From: Rheinheimera mangrovi
GTDB taxonomy: Bacteria; Pseudomonadota; Gammaproteobacteria; Enterobacterales; Alteromonadaceae
DNA length: 64,000 nucleotides
Assembly (NCBI RefSeq): GCF_003990335.1
Contig: NZ_CP034683.1
Coordinates: 820,501 to 884,500 of the forward strand
Reading direction: 5' to 3'
This document shows positions 37,834 to 46,594 of the stretch, in pieces. Made by a program: the position numbers and the translations under genes. Position 1 is the stretch's first letter. The number at the start of each line of letters is the position of its first letter. Below the pieces are notes generated by a model that worked only from the letters and a program-made list of their open reading frames with translations, was not told the origin of the DNA and ran no database searches.

Positions 37834-37951
37834 GGCAGTACTCCTTGTGAGCTTAGCTAAATGAACTCGATGAAAAAAGCGGCTAATGATACCGCAGCCT
37901 CTGGAAAAATAGAACGTGCGGCCTTGTGCTTTCTGGAAAATCTCTGATTTT

Positions 37952-38848
37952 TTACAGGAAATCTGCCGATTTTTGCTCGCTTTGTTTTGGGATTTGTCTG
38001 ATCTGCCAGTGTGCACTGGCCCATGCCAGTAATTCGCTGGCCTCAGCCCCAACTAAATCTGCTGGGGGTGGGTGGCCCAAAAAACGTAAAACAGCAGTTA
38101 AAGTGGCACTGACGGGCCAGTCTTCAACAGCTGGTGCATGGTTTTGTTTGCTGAGTTTGAAGCCTGGTTCAGTCACAGCCAAAGGCAGATGTAGATATGC
38201 AGGGGCTGTTGCACCAAGTAGCTGAAACAAAGCTTGTTGTCTGGACGTCAGGTCAATCAGGTCAGCGCCACGCACCACCTCTGTAATACCTTGATCCAAA
38301 TCGTCGACTACAACCACCAACTGATAGGCAAATAAGCCATCACGGCGTTTTAAAATATAATCTTCAGCGGCGAGGGCCGTGGGGATCTGCACTTCACCAG
38401 CTAAAAGGTCGGTAAAGCTTGGCGCAGTAGCCGGTGCTTTTAAACGCCAGGCAAGCATGCCTTCTGTCAGCTGTTTATCGCGACAATAGCCATCATAACC
38501 TTGTGGCAGGCTTTGAATACGAGAGCGGTTGCAGTTACAGCCGTAGGTTAGTTGCTGTTGTTGAAATAGCTCCAACACCTGCTGGTAACGCTCTAGTCGT
38601 TGACTTTGCACCCAGACATCACCATCCCACAGTAATTGATAGCGCTCTAAGGTTCGTAAAATGCCATCGGCTGCACCAGCCTGCATACGGGGACTGTCGA
38701 TATCTTCCATCCGCACCAGCCACTGACCTTGTTGGGATTTTGCTTGCAGATAGCTGCCCACAGCAGCAATGAGGGATCCAAAATGCAAAGGGCCGGATGG
38801 CGATGGCGCAAACCGGCCCCTGTATGCAGGAGGGACAACAGGCATCAT
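37952..38848 (-). CDS. gluQ: Glutamyl-queuosine tRNA(Asp) synthetase GluQ
   Basis: A 298-residue paralogue of the catalytic half of glutamyl-tRNA synthetase, which charges glutamate onto queuosine 34 of tRNA(Asp). RFAPSPSGPLHFGSL is the HIGH-type region, the zinc site is YGCNCNRSRI with CRDK, and GFKLSKQNH corresponds to KMSKS. There is no anticodon domain, as expected. It overlaps the dksA stop by one base (TAATG). E. coli GluQ is 308 residues. Confidence 0.95.
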   Translation of the reverse strand: MMPVVPPAYRGRFAPSPSGPLHFGSLIAAVGSYLQAKSQQGQWLVRMEDIDSPRMQAGAADGILRTLERYQLLWDGDVWVQSQRLERYQQVLELFQQQQLTYGCNCNRSRIQSLPQGYDGYCRDKQLTEGMLAWRLKAPATAPSFTDLLAGEVQIPTALAAEDYILKRRDGLFAYQLVVVVDDLDQGITEVVRGADLIDLTSRQQALFQLLGATAPAYLHLPLAVTEPGFKLSKQNHAPAVEDWPVSATLTAVLRFLGHPPPADLVGAEASELLAWASAHWQIRQIPKQSEQKSADFL

Positions 38849-39297
38849 TAACCGCCCAGTTGTTTTTCCTTGATTTCAGCGAGCGTTTTACAGTCGATAC
38901 ACATATCGGCTGTAGGGCGGGCTTCTAAACGTTTGATACCAATTTCGATACCACAGGTGTCGCAGAAACCAAAGTCTTCGTCTTCGATTTTTTGTAGCGT
39001 TTTTTCAATCTTTTTCAGTAATTTACGTTCGCGATCCCGAGCTCGTAATTCCAGACTGAACTCTTCTTCCTGAGCAGCACGATCCACTGGATCCGGGAAG
39101 TTTGCAGCTTCGTCGGCCATATGGTTTTTGGTGCGATCCACTTCTTCGCGTAACTGTTGACGCCATGCGTCCAGAATGCGGCGGAAATGGTCCAGCTGTT
39201 TTGGGTTCATGTACTCTTCGCCTTGCGCGGCCTGATAAGGCTCTACGCCTGCAAGGGCTAACAGTCCCAAGGTTTTTACGGTTTTGCCTTCTGGCAT
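38848..39297 (-). CDS. dksA: RNA polymerase-binding transcription factor DksA
   Basis: A 149-residue secondary-channel regulator that works with ppGpp at stringently controlled promoters. The coiled coil carries [12 protein letters not shown] with the tip aspartates; the four zinc cysteines are CDTC and CIDC. E. coli DksA has 151 residues. ATG 39297 has AGGAG six bases upstream and gives the usual MPEGK N-terminus, while ATG 39303 abuts the ribosome binding site. First of the run dksA-gluQ-pcnB-folK. Confidence 0.97.
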   Translation of the reverse strand: MPEGKTVKTLGLLALAGVEPYQAAQGEEYMNPKQLDHFRRILDAWRQQLREEVDRTKNHMADEAANFPDPVDRAAQEEEFSLELRARDRERKLLKKIEKTLQKIEDEDFGFCDTCGIEIGIKRLEARPTADMCIDCKTLAEIKEKQLGG

Positions 39298-39597
39298 GAT
39301 CATCTCCTGTAAAACAGTGCCAAGCAAAAAGTTGGCGGCTAGTGATAGCAGAAAAATATGACAGCTGCAATCACTATTAAAAAAGCCGCCGAAGTATACA
39401 GAGCAGAACCGCCTGCGTCACCTTTTTTCCTGCGGTCCACAAATTCGGCTGGTTTAAAAAAACAACACTCTAAACCGCAGAAACATCACTTGGGAAGCAT
39501 TGTTCTGTACTATCCCAGTTAACTTATTCAAAACAGAAGATATTTATTGCATGACTTTGCTAAAGTAATGCTCTTTTTATGACAGAAAGGTGCTTAT
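39298..39597. other. Divergent intergenic region dksA / TauE-SafE gene
   Basis: 300 bp with no supportable gene. It must hold the dksA promoter (minus strand) and the promoter of the permease at 39598; GAAAGG precedes that ATG. I see no clear dyad or terminator. Confidence 0.35.
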
Positions 39598-40407
39598 ATG
39601 GCCATCGAATGGATTATCGCGTATTTGTTGCTGGGGGCAGTTGTAGGTTTTTTTGCAGGCTTATTAGGGGTAGGCGGCGGCGGTATTATGGTACCTGTAC
39701 TGACTGCTTTATTTTTAGCACAGCAATTTCCTGCTGAATTATCCGTGCATATGGCTCTGGCTACCTCTATGGCTGCCATTATAGTGACGTCTTTTGCCAG
39801 TATGAGAAGTCACCAGCAGCATGGCGCTATTTTATGGCCTGTGGTCTGGAAGTTAACTCCGGCCATATTAATAGGCACTGTAGCTGCGGCTTATCTGGCG
39901 GCTGCTTTATCTTCTTTGGCTTTGGCGATATTTTTCTGCTGTTTTATGAGTTATGTCGCACTACAGATGCTGCTGAATATTAAACCTAAAGCCAGCCGCC
40001 AGTTACCAGGCGTTATAGGCTTAAGTGGGGTTGGGCTGGTGATCGGGGCCGTATCCGCTTTGGTGGCTATAGGGGGAGGTTCGCTGACAGTGCCTTTTTT
40101 GACCTGGTGTAATGTCAAAATCCAGCAGGCGATAGGCACTTCTGCTGCAGTTGGCTTACCTATAGCCATCAGCGGTACGCTGGGTTATTTCCTTGCTGGT
40201 GCTTCGACAGATGCAGTATTGCCAGAGTACAGCCTGGGTTATGTGTATTTGCCTGCCATGTTGTTAATTGCGGCTGTCAGTTACTTTACCGCGCCGCTTG
40301 GTGCTGCGTTAGCGCACCGTTTGCCTGTGGCCACTTTAAAGAAAGTATTTGCCGCATTGCTCATTGCATTGAGCGCTAAAATGTTACACAGCGTCTTAAC
40401 CTCATAA
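39598..40407 (+). CDS. TauE/SafE family membrane transporter
   Basis: A 269-residue inner-membrane protein with about eight hydrophobic segments. The first repeat has FFAGLLGVGGGGIMVP and the second VSALVAIGGGSLTVPFLTW, the paired glycine-rich motifs of TauE/SafE (DUF81) exporters of sulfite, sulfoacetate and related anions. The particular substrate cannot be told. It is alone on its transcript, divergent from dksA and 66 bp before pepB. Confidence 0.88.
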   Translation: MAIEWIIAYLLLGAVVGFFAGLLGVGGGGIMVPVLTALFLAQQFPAELSVHMALATSMAAIIVTSFASMRSHQQHGAILWPVVWKLTPAILIGTVAAAYLAAALSSLALAIFFCCFMSYVALQMLLNIKPKASRQLPGVIGLSGVGLVIGAVSALVAIGGGSLTVPFLTWCNVKIQQAIGTSAAVGLPIAISGTLGYFLAGASTDAVLPEYSLGYVYLPAMLLIAAVSYFTAPLGAALAHRLPVATLKKVFAALLIALSAKMLHSVLTS

Positions 40408-40473
40408 AGCCCTGTGATACACTCGGCTCATACTTTATCGACGCACTATCCACGCATTAAGAGATAAAAAACT

Positions 40474-41763
40474 ATGTCAGATCTAATTCAAATTCGCTTA
40501 AGCAGCGCTGCTGCAGATGCCAAGTGGGGCAAAAATGTGCTGCTGACACCAGATGCGGCTGGTTATCAACTTCATGTCAAAGCTGCTGATTTACGTGCAG
40601 TGCAAAAAGCTGGTCGTCAATTAGATGCCTTAGGTATTCAACAGTTTCAACTGGCAGGTGATGGCTGGACTGTCGATAGCCAGTGGGCTTTGTATCAGGG
40701 TTTTTGTACAGCTAAGAAATTAGGTGCTATCGGCTGGACGGGGACAGATGCCGAACAACAGCAATTACAGCAGTTGCACCAAACTTTTAGCTGGGCTAAA
40801 GCTATTATCAACCAAACCCCAGAAGATTTAGCCCCTGTTACTTTGGCTGAACAGGCTGCAGCTTTTGTTCAGTCTGTAGCGCCAGCTGGCACAGTATCCA
40901 CTGAAATTATTGCGGGTTCTACTTTGCTGGAACAGGGCTGGGTCGGTATTCATGCCGTAGGCCGTGGCAGTGAGCGTGACCCGGCTATGTTAGTGCTGGA
41001 CTACAATCCAACTGGTCAGGCTGATGCACCGGTTTTTGCCGCTTTAGTAGGTAAAGGTATTACTTTTGATTCGGGTGGTTATTCAATTAAAGCCAGCGAA
41101 GGCATGGTGACCATGAAATGCGATATGGGCGGTGCAGCCACTGTTACAGCCGCTTTAGCTTTGGCCATTTTGCAGGGCTTAAACAAAAGAGTGCAGCTGA
41201 TTTTATGCTGTGCCGAAAACCTGATCTCAGGTGGTGCCTTTAAACTGGGTGATATCCTGACCTATAAAAATGGCGTCACTGTCGAAATCGTTAATACCGA
41301 TGCTGAAGGCCGTTTAGTACTGGCTGATGGTCTGCAAAAAGCTGCAGAAGCAGCGCCTGAACTGATCATTGATGCAGCTACTTTAACCGGTGCTGCAATG
41401 AATGCTTTAGGTTCCGAATACAATGCAGTCTTTGCTTTGGATAAGGCCTTAGCACAACGTGTGTTAGGTTATGCCGAACAAGTGCAGGAAGGCGCCTGGC
41501 AACTACCGCTGGAGAAATGGCATCAGGGCCAATGCCCTTCACCTTATGCCGATACAGCCAATAGCCGTCCTGTCAAAGGTGGGGGCACAGGTGGAGCCAG
41601 CAATGCGGCAGGTTTTTTAAGTCGTTTTGTGCCTAACGACGGCAAAGGTTGGGTTCATTTAGATTTAGCTGCAGCTTTCCATAATTCAGCCAATGGTTTT
41701 TGGGCCGCAGGTGCAACAGGTATGGGCATTCGTTTAGTGGCTCAAACTCTGACTCAGGAATAA
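40474..41763 (+). CDS. pepB: Peptidase B (M17 leucyl aminopeptidase family)
   Basis: A 429-residue metallo-aminopeptidase. The C-terminal catalytic domain shows LVGKGITFDSGGYSIK (the metal-binding lysine and aspartate), MKCDMGGAAT, the M17 signature NTDAEGRLVL, and the loop DAATLTGA. Length agrees with E. coli PepB (427) rather than PepA (503). The GxxxSERDP region and the short N-terminal domain also fit PepB. Cytosolic, releasing N-terminal residues from peptides. Confidence 0.93.
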   Translation: MSDLIQIRLSSAAADAKWGKNVLLTPDAAGYQLHVKAADLRAVQKAGRQLDALGIQQFQLAGDGWTVDSQWALYQGFCTAKKLGAIGWTGTDAEQQQLQQLHQTFSWAKAIINQTPEDLAPVTLAEQAAAFVQSVAPAGTVSTEIIAGSTLLEQGWVGIHAVGRGSERDPAMLVLDYNPTGQADAPVFAALVGKGITFDSGGYSIKASEGMVTMKCDMGGAATVTAALALAILQGLNKRVQLILCCAENLISGGAFKLGDILTYKNGVTVEIVNTDAEGRLVLADGLQKAAEAAPELIIDAATLTGAAMNALGSEYNAVFALDKALAQRVLGYAEQVQEGAWQLPLEKWHQGQCPSPYADTANSRPVKGGGTGGASNAAGFLSRFVPNDGKGWVHLDLAAAFHNSANGFWAAGATGMGIRLVAQTLTQE

Positions 41764-41831
41764 TCTTTGGCTGATTGCTGTTTAAGGCAGCAGTCAGCGG
41801 CATAAAGTTTGTTTCTGGCTTCGGTTCAACC

Positions 41832-41868
41832 AAAAAAGCAGCTAAGATAAGGCTGCTTTTTGTTTTTT
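41832..41868 (+). terminator. Terminator after pepB
   Basis: AAAAAGCAGC (41833-41842) pairs with GCTGCTTTTT (41852-41861), followed by TGTTTTTT. It ends just before the hrpB start, 69 bp after the pepB stop. Confidence 0.85.
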
Positions 41869-41880
41869 GCGAGACCTGAT

Positions 41881-44319
41881 TTGTTACCTGTTGCAGAGAT
41901 TTGCCCAAGGCTGGTTCAGAGCCTGAAACAACACAACAAAGTGATTTTATCTGCGCCGCCCGGTGCCGGTAAATCAACCTACCTGCCGCTGTTTTTACTC
42001 AACCATGCCGATTTCGCCGGAAAAACTATTCTGCTGTTAGAGCCGAGGCGACTGGCCGCAAAAAGTATTGCCAGTTATCTTGCCAGTCAGTTGAACGAAG
42101 CTGTAGGGCAACAGGTTGGTTATCAAATTCGTCATGAAAAAAGTTACAGCAAAAACACTCGTTTGTTGATCGTCACCGAAGGGGTATTGATCCGGAAAAT
42201 TCAGCAGGATCCTGAACTTGCAGGCATAGACCTGATTATCTTTGACGAATTCCATGAACGCTCCCTGCAGGCAGATTTGGCATTAGCTTTAGCATTAGAA
42301 GTTCAGCAACTGAACAGTGATTTGCAATTGCTGATTATGTCGGCCACTTTGGAACAGCAAAAACTAGCGTTCGCCTTGGACGCACCCGTGCTGAGCAGCG
42401 AAGGCCGCAGTTATCCTGTGGATATTGTTTATCAAGTACCTACAGCCGAACCTGTCTGGTTGCAAAGTGCTAAATTAAGTCTGCAAGCCAGCTTCAAACA
42501 TCAGGGCAGTATCCTTACTTTTTTACCAGGTCAACGTGAAATTAATCAGGCCAGAGACTGGTTATTGGAGCAAAACAACGATAGCCAGTTAGATATTTAT
42601 GCGTTGTCCGGTGCTTTAACTTTGGCTGAGCAGCAACAAGCTATAGCAGCTAGCCCACGAGGGCGGCGTAAGTTAGTACTGACCACTAATATTGCCGAAA
42701 CCAGTTTAACCATTGAAGGTATTGAAGTGGTGGTCGATTCCGGTTTCTGTCGTCAGGCTGTGTATCATCCCAAACATGGCTTAACACGATTGGATACTGT
42801 TGCCATCAGTCAGGCCGCTGCTATTCAGAGAGCAGGACGGGCAGGGCGTTTATCGGCCGGTATTTGTTATCGCCTCGATAGTGCGGAGCTGTGGCAGCGC
42901 CGTATTGCCTTTACTCCTGCTTCGATACTGCAATCAGATTTAACTTCGCTATTACTGGAGATTTCTGCCTGGGGTTGCTCGCCAGAGCAATTATTCTGGT
43001 TGGATCAACCGCCACAAGCCAACCTGAAATCGGCCGCCTGGGTGTTGTTACAACTCAAAGCTATCACGAACAAAGGCCAGATCACTGACTTTGGCCGGCA
43101 GTTGTTAGCCACTGGTACTGAGCCCCGACTGGCCGCTTTAGTGCTGCATGGCAAAGCGCTGGAACAACAGGGGGAGCAAGGTGCTGCCTGGTTGGCTGTG
43201 GTGCTGGCAACGATGCTGGAGAATCCAAATCGCAGTCGTGAGCAGGATATTGACCAGTTGCTGCAGCAACCTTTGTATGGCGCTTTATTGCAACAGGCGA
43301 AGCAACTGGCACAGCAGAATCAGATTAAAGTCAGCAGCTACTTACCTCAGCATTTAACAGCGGCCTTATTAAGCCGGGCTTTCCCTGACCGCATTGCTAT
43401 CTTGCGGGGCAAAGGTTACTTACTGACGAATAATGCGGGTGCTTTATTATTTCCTGACAGTCCTCTGTCAGGCACTGAAGTGCTGGTGATCTGTGATTTG
43501 TATTTTGGCCACAGCACACAAATCAGTCTGGCGGCACGCTGGACTATGGCAGAACTGATGCAGGAATGGCAGGCTGATTTGCAGAAGCAGTCCTATTTTG
43601 GTTTTGATGCGCAGCAAGGTCGTTTTATAGCGGAGCAGCGCTTAGTTCTGGGCAGTTGTGTACTGGAACGTAAGTCAGTCCATTCCAAACTGACAGAATC
43701 CGAACAGCAACAGGCCTGGCTGGATTGGCTGAAACAACAAGGTTTGCAGGCGTTACCCTGGACTGAACAAGCCATGCAGCTGCGATACAGACTGCAATTG
43801 ATGCATCAGTACATGCCAGAACAGGCTATGCCCAAGGTAGATGATGATAGCTTATGGGCTGACGCTGAAGTCTGGTTAGCTCCAGCTTTAGGTCGATTTA
43901 CAAAACTGAATGATTTGAATAAGTTAGATCTTTACTCTTTATTATGGCAACGTTTAACGTACAAAGAGCAGCAAATGCTGAATAGCAGCCTGCCAGACAG
44001 TTGGCGTTCAGCTGTGGGATCTATGATCCCTGTTCATTACAGCGATGAAGGAGAAGCCATTTTGTCTGTTCGAATTCAGGAAATGTTTGGCCAGCTCGAT
44101 ACTCCGGCTGTAGCAAACGGGCGTTTAGCCATGAAAATTCATTTATTGTCGCCAGCGCGTCGCCCTTTACAGGTAACTCAGGATTTGGCCAGTTTCTGGG
44201 CTAATAGTTATGCTGAAGTGAAAAAGGAAATGAAAGGCCGTTATCCAAAACATTATTGGCCAGACAATCCTGCAGAGGCCATGCCGACTAATAAAACTAA
44301 AAAAGCTATGCAAAAATGA
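41881..44319 (+). CDS. hrpB: ATP-dependent helicase HrpB
   Basis: An 812-residue DEAH-box helicase. Helicase motifs in order: SAPPGAGKST (Walker A), LEPRRLAAKS, FDEFHERSLQ (DEFH), IMSATLE, TNIAETSLTIEG and QRAGRAGR. The C-terminal third is the HrpB-specific part (HYWPDNPAEAMPT at the end). TTG 41881 gives MLPVAEICPRLV, matching E. coli SLPVAAVLPELL; a further TTG at 41860 lies in the pepB terminator and is unlikely. Starts remain uncertain because there is no strong ribosome binding site. The stop overlaps mrcB by 4 bp. Confidence 0.93.
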   Translation: MLPVAEICPRLVQSLKQHNKVILSAPPGAGKSTYLPLFLLNHADFAGKTILLLEPRRLAAKSIASYLASQLNEAVGQQVGYQIRHEKSYSKNTRLLIVTEGVLIRKIQQDPELAGIDLIIFDEFHERSLQADLALALALEVQQLNSDLQLLIMSATLEQQKLAFALDAPVLSSEGRSYPVDIVYQVPTAEPVWLQSAKLSLQASFKHQGSILTFLPGQREINQARDWLLEQNNDSQLDIYALSGALTLAEQQQAIAASPRGRRKLVLTTNIAETSLTIEGIEVVVDSGFCRQAVYHPKHGLTRLDTVAISQAAAIQRAGRAGRLSAGICYRLDSAELWQRRIAFTPASILQSDLTSLLLEISAWGCSPEQLFWLDQPPQANLKSAAWVLLQLKAITNKGQITDFGRQLLATGTEPRLAALVLHGKALEQQGEQGAAWLAVVLATMLENPNRSREQDIDQLLQQPLYGALLQQAKQLAQQNQIKVSSYLPQHLTAALLSRAFPDRIAILRGKGYLLTNNAGALLFPDSPLSGTEVLVICDLYFGHSTQISLAARWTMAELMQEWQADLQKQSYFGFDAQQGRFIAEQRLVLGSCVLERKSVHSKLTESEQQQAWLDWLKQQGLQALPWTEQAMQLRYRLQLMHQYMPEQAMPKVDDDSLWADAEVWLAPALGRFTKLNDLNKLDLYSLLWQRLTYKEQQMLNSSLPDSWRSAVGSMIPVHYSDEGEAILSVRIQEMFGQLDTPAVANGRLAMKIHLLSPARRPLQVTQDLASFWANSYAEVKKEMKGRYPKHYWPDNPAEAMPTNKTKKAMQK

Positions 44320-46577
44320 CACAAAAACAAAGCCGTACCCCAAGAAAAAAACCAGCTGCTAAAAACGCTAAGCGCCCGCAGTTTGCCAAACAAATGTTGT
44401 GGCTGGCATTGAAGTTAGGGTTGGTGTTGCTACTGACCTTATTTATTTATTTGATTTACCTGGATAGCAAAATTACCACCTTGTTTTCCAGTCATAAATG
44501 GCAATTTCCAGCTCAGGTTTATGCCCGCAGTCTGGAGCTGATCCCTGGTAAAAGTCTGACCCAAAAGCAATTAGTCAGTGAGCTGGATTTATTGCAGTAC
44601 AGGGCGGTCAATAAAATCAATGGTCCTGGTCAGTACAGCCAGAGTGGCGATAAGGTGACAGTGTTTCGCCGCGCTTTTCAGTTTGCCGATGGCTACGATC
44701 AGGAAGAAGTTTTTACTGTGTCTTTTGCAGGTCAAAGGGTGCATAACATTTATGACCATCAACTGAAAAAGTCGGTGCAAAAAGCCCGGATCGAACCTCA
44801 ACTGGTGCAGCATCTGGTTTCCTCAGAGCAGGAAGACAGAGAAATGGTGAATCTGGCAGATATGCCGGAGCATATTAAAGATGCACTGCTGACGATAGAA
44901 GATCGGGATTTTTACCAGCACCATGGTGTGTCTGTCTGGTCTGTGGTTCGTGCCTTTTGGGCCAATCTTATGGCTGGACGCACAGTGCAGGGGGGCTCAA
45001 CTTTAACCCAGCAACTGGCAAAAAACATGTATCTGACGGCGGATAAAACCATAGTTCGCAAGGTCAATGAAGCGCTGATCGCCTTAATTCTCGATTATCG
45101 ATACAGTAAAGATCAAATTCTGGAAGCTTATCTGAATGAAATTTTTATTGGTCAGTTCCATAACAATGCAGTGCATGGCTTTGCGTTAGGCAGCAAGTTT
45201 TATTTTGGTAAACCTTTGGATGAGTTGCAGCCAGAGGAATACGCGCTGCTGGTCGCCATTGTCAAAGGACCTTCATATTATGACCCGCGTCGTTTTGGTG
45301 CCAGAGCTAAGGATCGCCGCGATTTGGTATTGAAAATGCTGCATAACGAGCAGTTATTATCAGATGCAGACTTCCAGCGCGCTGTGAGTAAACCATTGGC
45401 GGTTATACCTTTAGGTCATCATTTAAAAGGTCGTTCACCTTCTTATCTGGATGCGGTGAAACGTGAGCTGAAGGAGTTGGTGACAGACCCTGCTGTTATT
45501 GCTGAAGGTATGAAAATCTTCACCTATATGGACCCTCAGGCTCAGCTTGCTGCCGAGCACACAGTCAAACAACGCTTGTCGGAACTGGATAGCAAATTGG
45601 AAGCAGCTATGGTGGTGACCGATTACCAGGCTGGGTCATACAAAGCCATAGTAGGTGGTAAAGCGGTACATTTTGCTGGTTATAACAGGGCTTTAGATGC
45701 CCGTCGTCAGATTGGCAGCATAGTAAAACCCGTGCTTTATCTGCAGGCACTAAGTAAACCCAACCAGTTTAGTCTGGCCACTATGCTCGATGACAGTCCT
45801 ATTCACCTCAAAGGCAGTCAGGGCGGTTGGAGCCCTCAGAACTTTGATAAGAAGTTCCGCGGACAAGTGACCTTAATTCAGGCTCTATCTGAATCACTGA
45901 ACGTTCCTACAGTGCGTTTAGGTTTACAACTGGGTTTGCCAGCTCTGCAGGATGGCTTTAAACGCCTTGGGCTTGAGCGTGATGTGAAGCTGCAACCTTC
46001 AGCGTTTTTAGGTGCGGTAGAGCTGACGCCTGCCGAAGTGGCTCAGCTGTATCAGGTTATTGCCAACAAAGGCCGTTATATAAAATTAGCCAGCATAGAG
46101 TCTATTACCAAAACAGACGGTACTATGCTGTATCAGCGCAGAAACATTGTGCAACAAAGAGTTACAGAAGATGCGGATTACCTGTTGCAATATGCCATGC
46201 AACAAAGTACGCGAAGCGGTACTTCAAAAACTCTGGCGAATCAGTTTGCTGGTATACGCTTTGCCGGCAAGACCGGAACATCCAGTGATCACAAAGATAG
46301 CTGGTTTACTGGTTTTGAGCATGAGTCTTCAGTCACTATCTGGTTAGGACGAGATGACAATAAATCTATAGGTTTGACAGGGGGGTCTGGTGCTTTAACT
46401 TTATTCAGCCAGTATTTCAGAATGGTCCCTCCGAATTCCTTGTTCAGAGCTATACCTCCAGATGTTACTTTGGGACGTTTTTCTGCTGCGACAGGGCGTG
46501 CTGTCGCTGATGATTGTGAAGGAACTCTGTTGTTACCAAAAGTTGTCAGTGCGACCCTACTTACGGATTGCGAATAA
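44316..46577 (+). CDS. mrcB: Penicillin-binding protein 1B
   Basis: A 753-residue bifunctional peptidoglycan synthase. A short cytoplasmic basic tail and membrane segment (about 28-48) are followed by a UB2H-like domain (about 80-160), glycosyltransferase 51 (EDRDFYQHHGVS with the catalytic glutamate, GGSTLTQQLAKNMYL) and a transpeptidase with SxxK in GSIVKPVLY, SxN in SESLN and KTG in GKTGTSSDHKDSW. E. coli PBP1b is 844 residues; the shorter length is mainly in the tails. It needs the LpoB activator in E. coli; none is seen here. The ATGA overlap with hrpB suggests translation coupling. Confidence 0.96.
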   Translation: MTQKQSRTPRKKPAAKNAKRPQFAKQMLWLALKLGLVLLLTLFIYLIYLDSKITTLFSSHKWQFPAQVYARSLELIPGKSLTQKQLVSELDLLQYRAVNKINGPGQYSQSGDKVTVFRRAFQFADGYDQEEVFTVSFAGQRVHNIYDHQLKKSVQKARIEPQLVQHLVSSEQEDREMVNLADMPEHIKDALLTIEDRDFYQHHGVSVWSVVRAFWANLMAGRTVQGGSTLTQQLAKNMYLTADKTIVRKVNEALIALILDYRYSKDQILEAYLNEIFIGQFHNNAVHGFALGSKFYFGKPLDELQPEEYALLVAIVKGPSYYDPRRFGARAKDRRDLVLKMLHNEQLLSDADFQRAVSKPLAVIPLGHHLKGRSPSYLDAVKRELKELVTDPAVIAEGMKIFTYMDPQAQLAAEHTVKQRLSELDSKLEAAMVVTDYQAGSYKAIVGGKAVHFAGYNRALDARRQIGSIVKPVLYLQALSKPNQFSLATMLDDSPIHLKGSQGGWSPQNFDKKFRGQVTLIQALSESLNVPTVRLGLQLGLPALQDGFKRLGLERDVKLQPSAFLGAVELTPAEVAQLYQVIANKGRYIKLASIESITKTDGTMLYQRRNIVQQRVTEDADYLLQYAMQQSTRSGTSKTLANQFAGIRFAGKTGTSSDHKDSWFTGFEHESSVTIWLGRDDNKSIGLTGGSGALTLFSQYFRMVPPNSLFRAIPPDVTLGRFSAATGRAVADDCEGTLLLPKVVSATLLTDCE

Positions 46578-46594
46578 ACGGGAATTATTGACTT

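Noticed and set aside
37834..38052. Upstream extension of pcnB to 38052
   Set aside because: It would overlap the end of gluQ, has no ribosome binding site and no conserved residues; AUU 37833 aligns with E. coli PcnB.
41860..41880. TTG start for hrpB at 41860
   Set aside because: It lies in the T-run of the pepB terminator; the family N-terminus begins at 41881.
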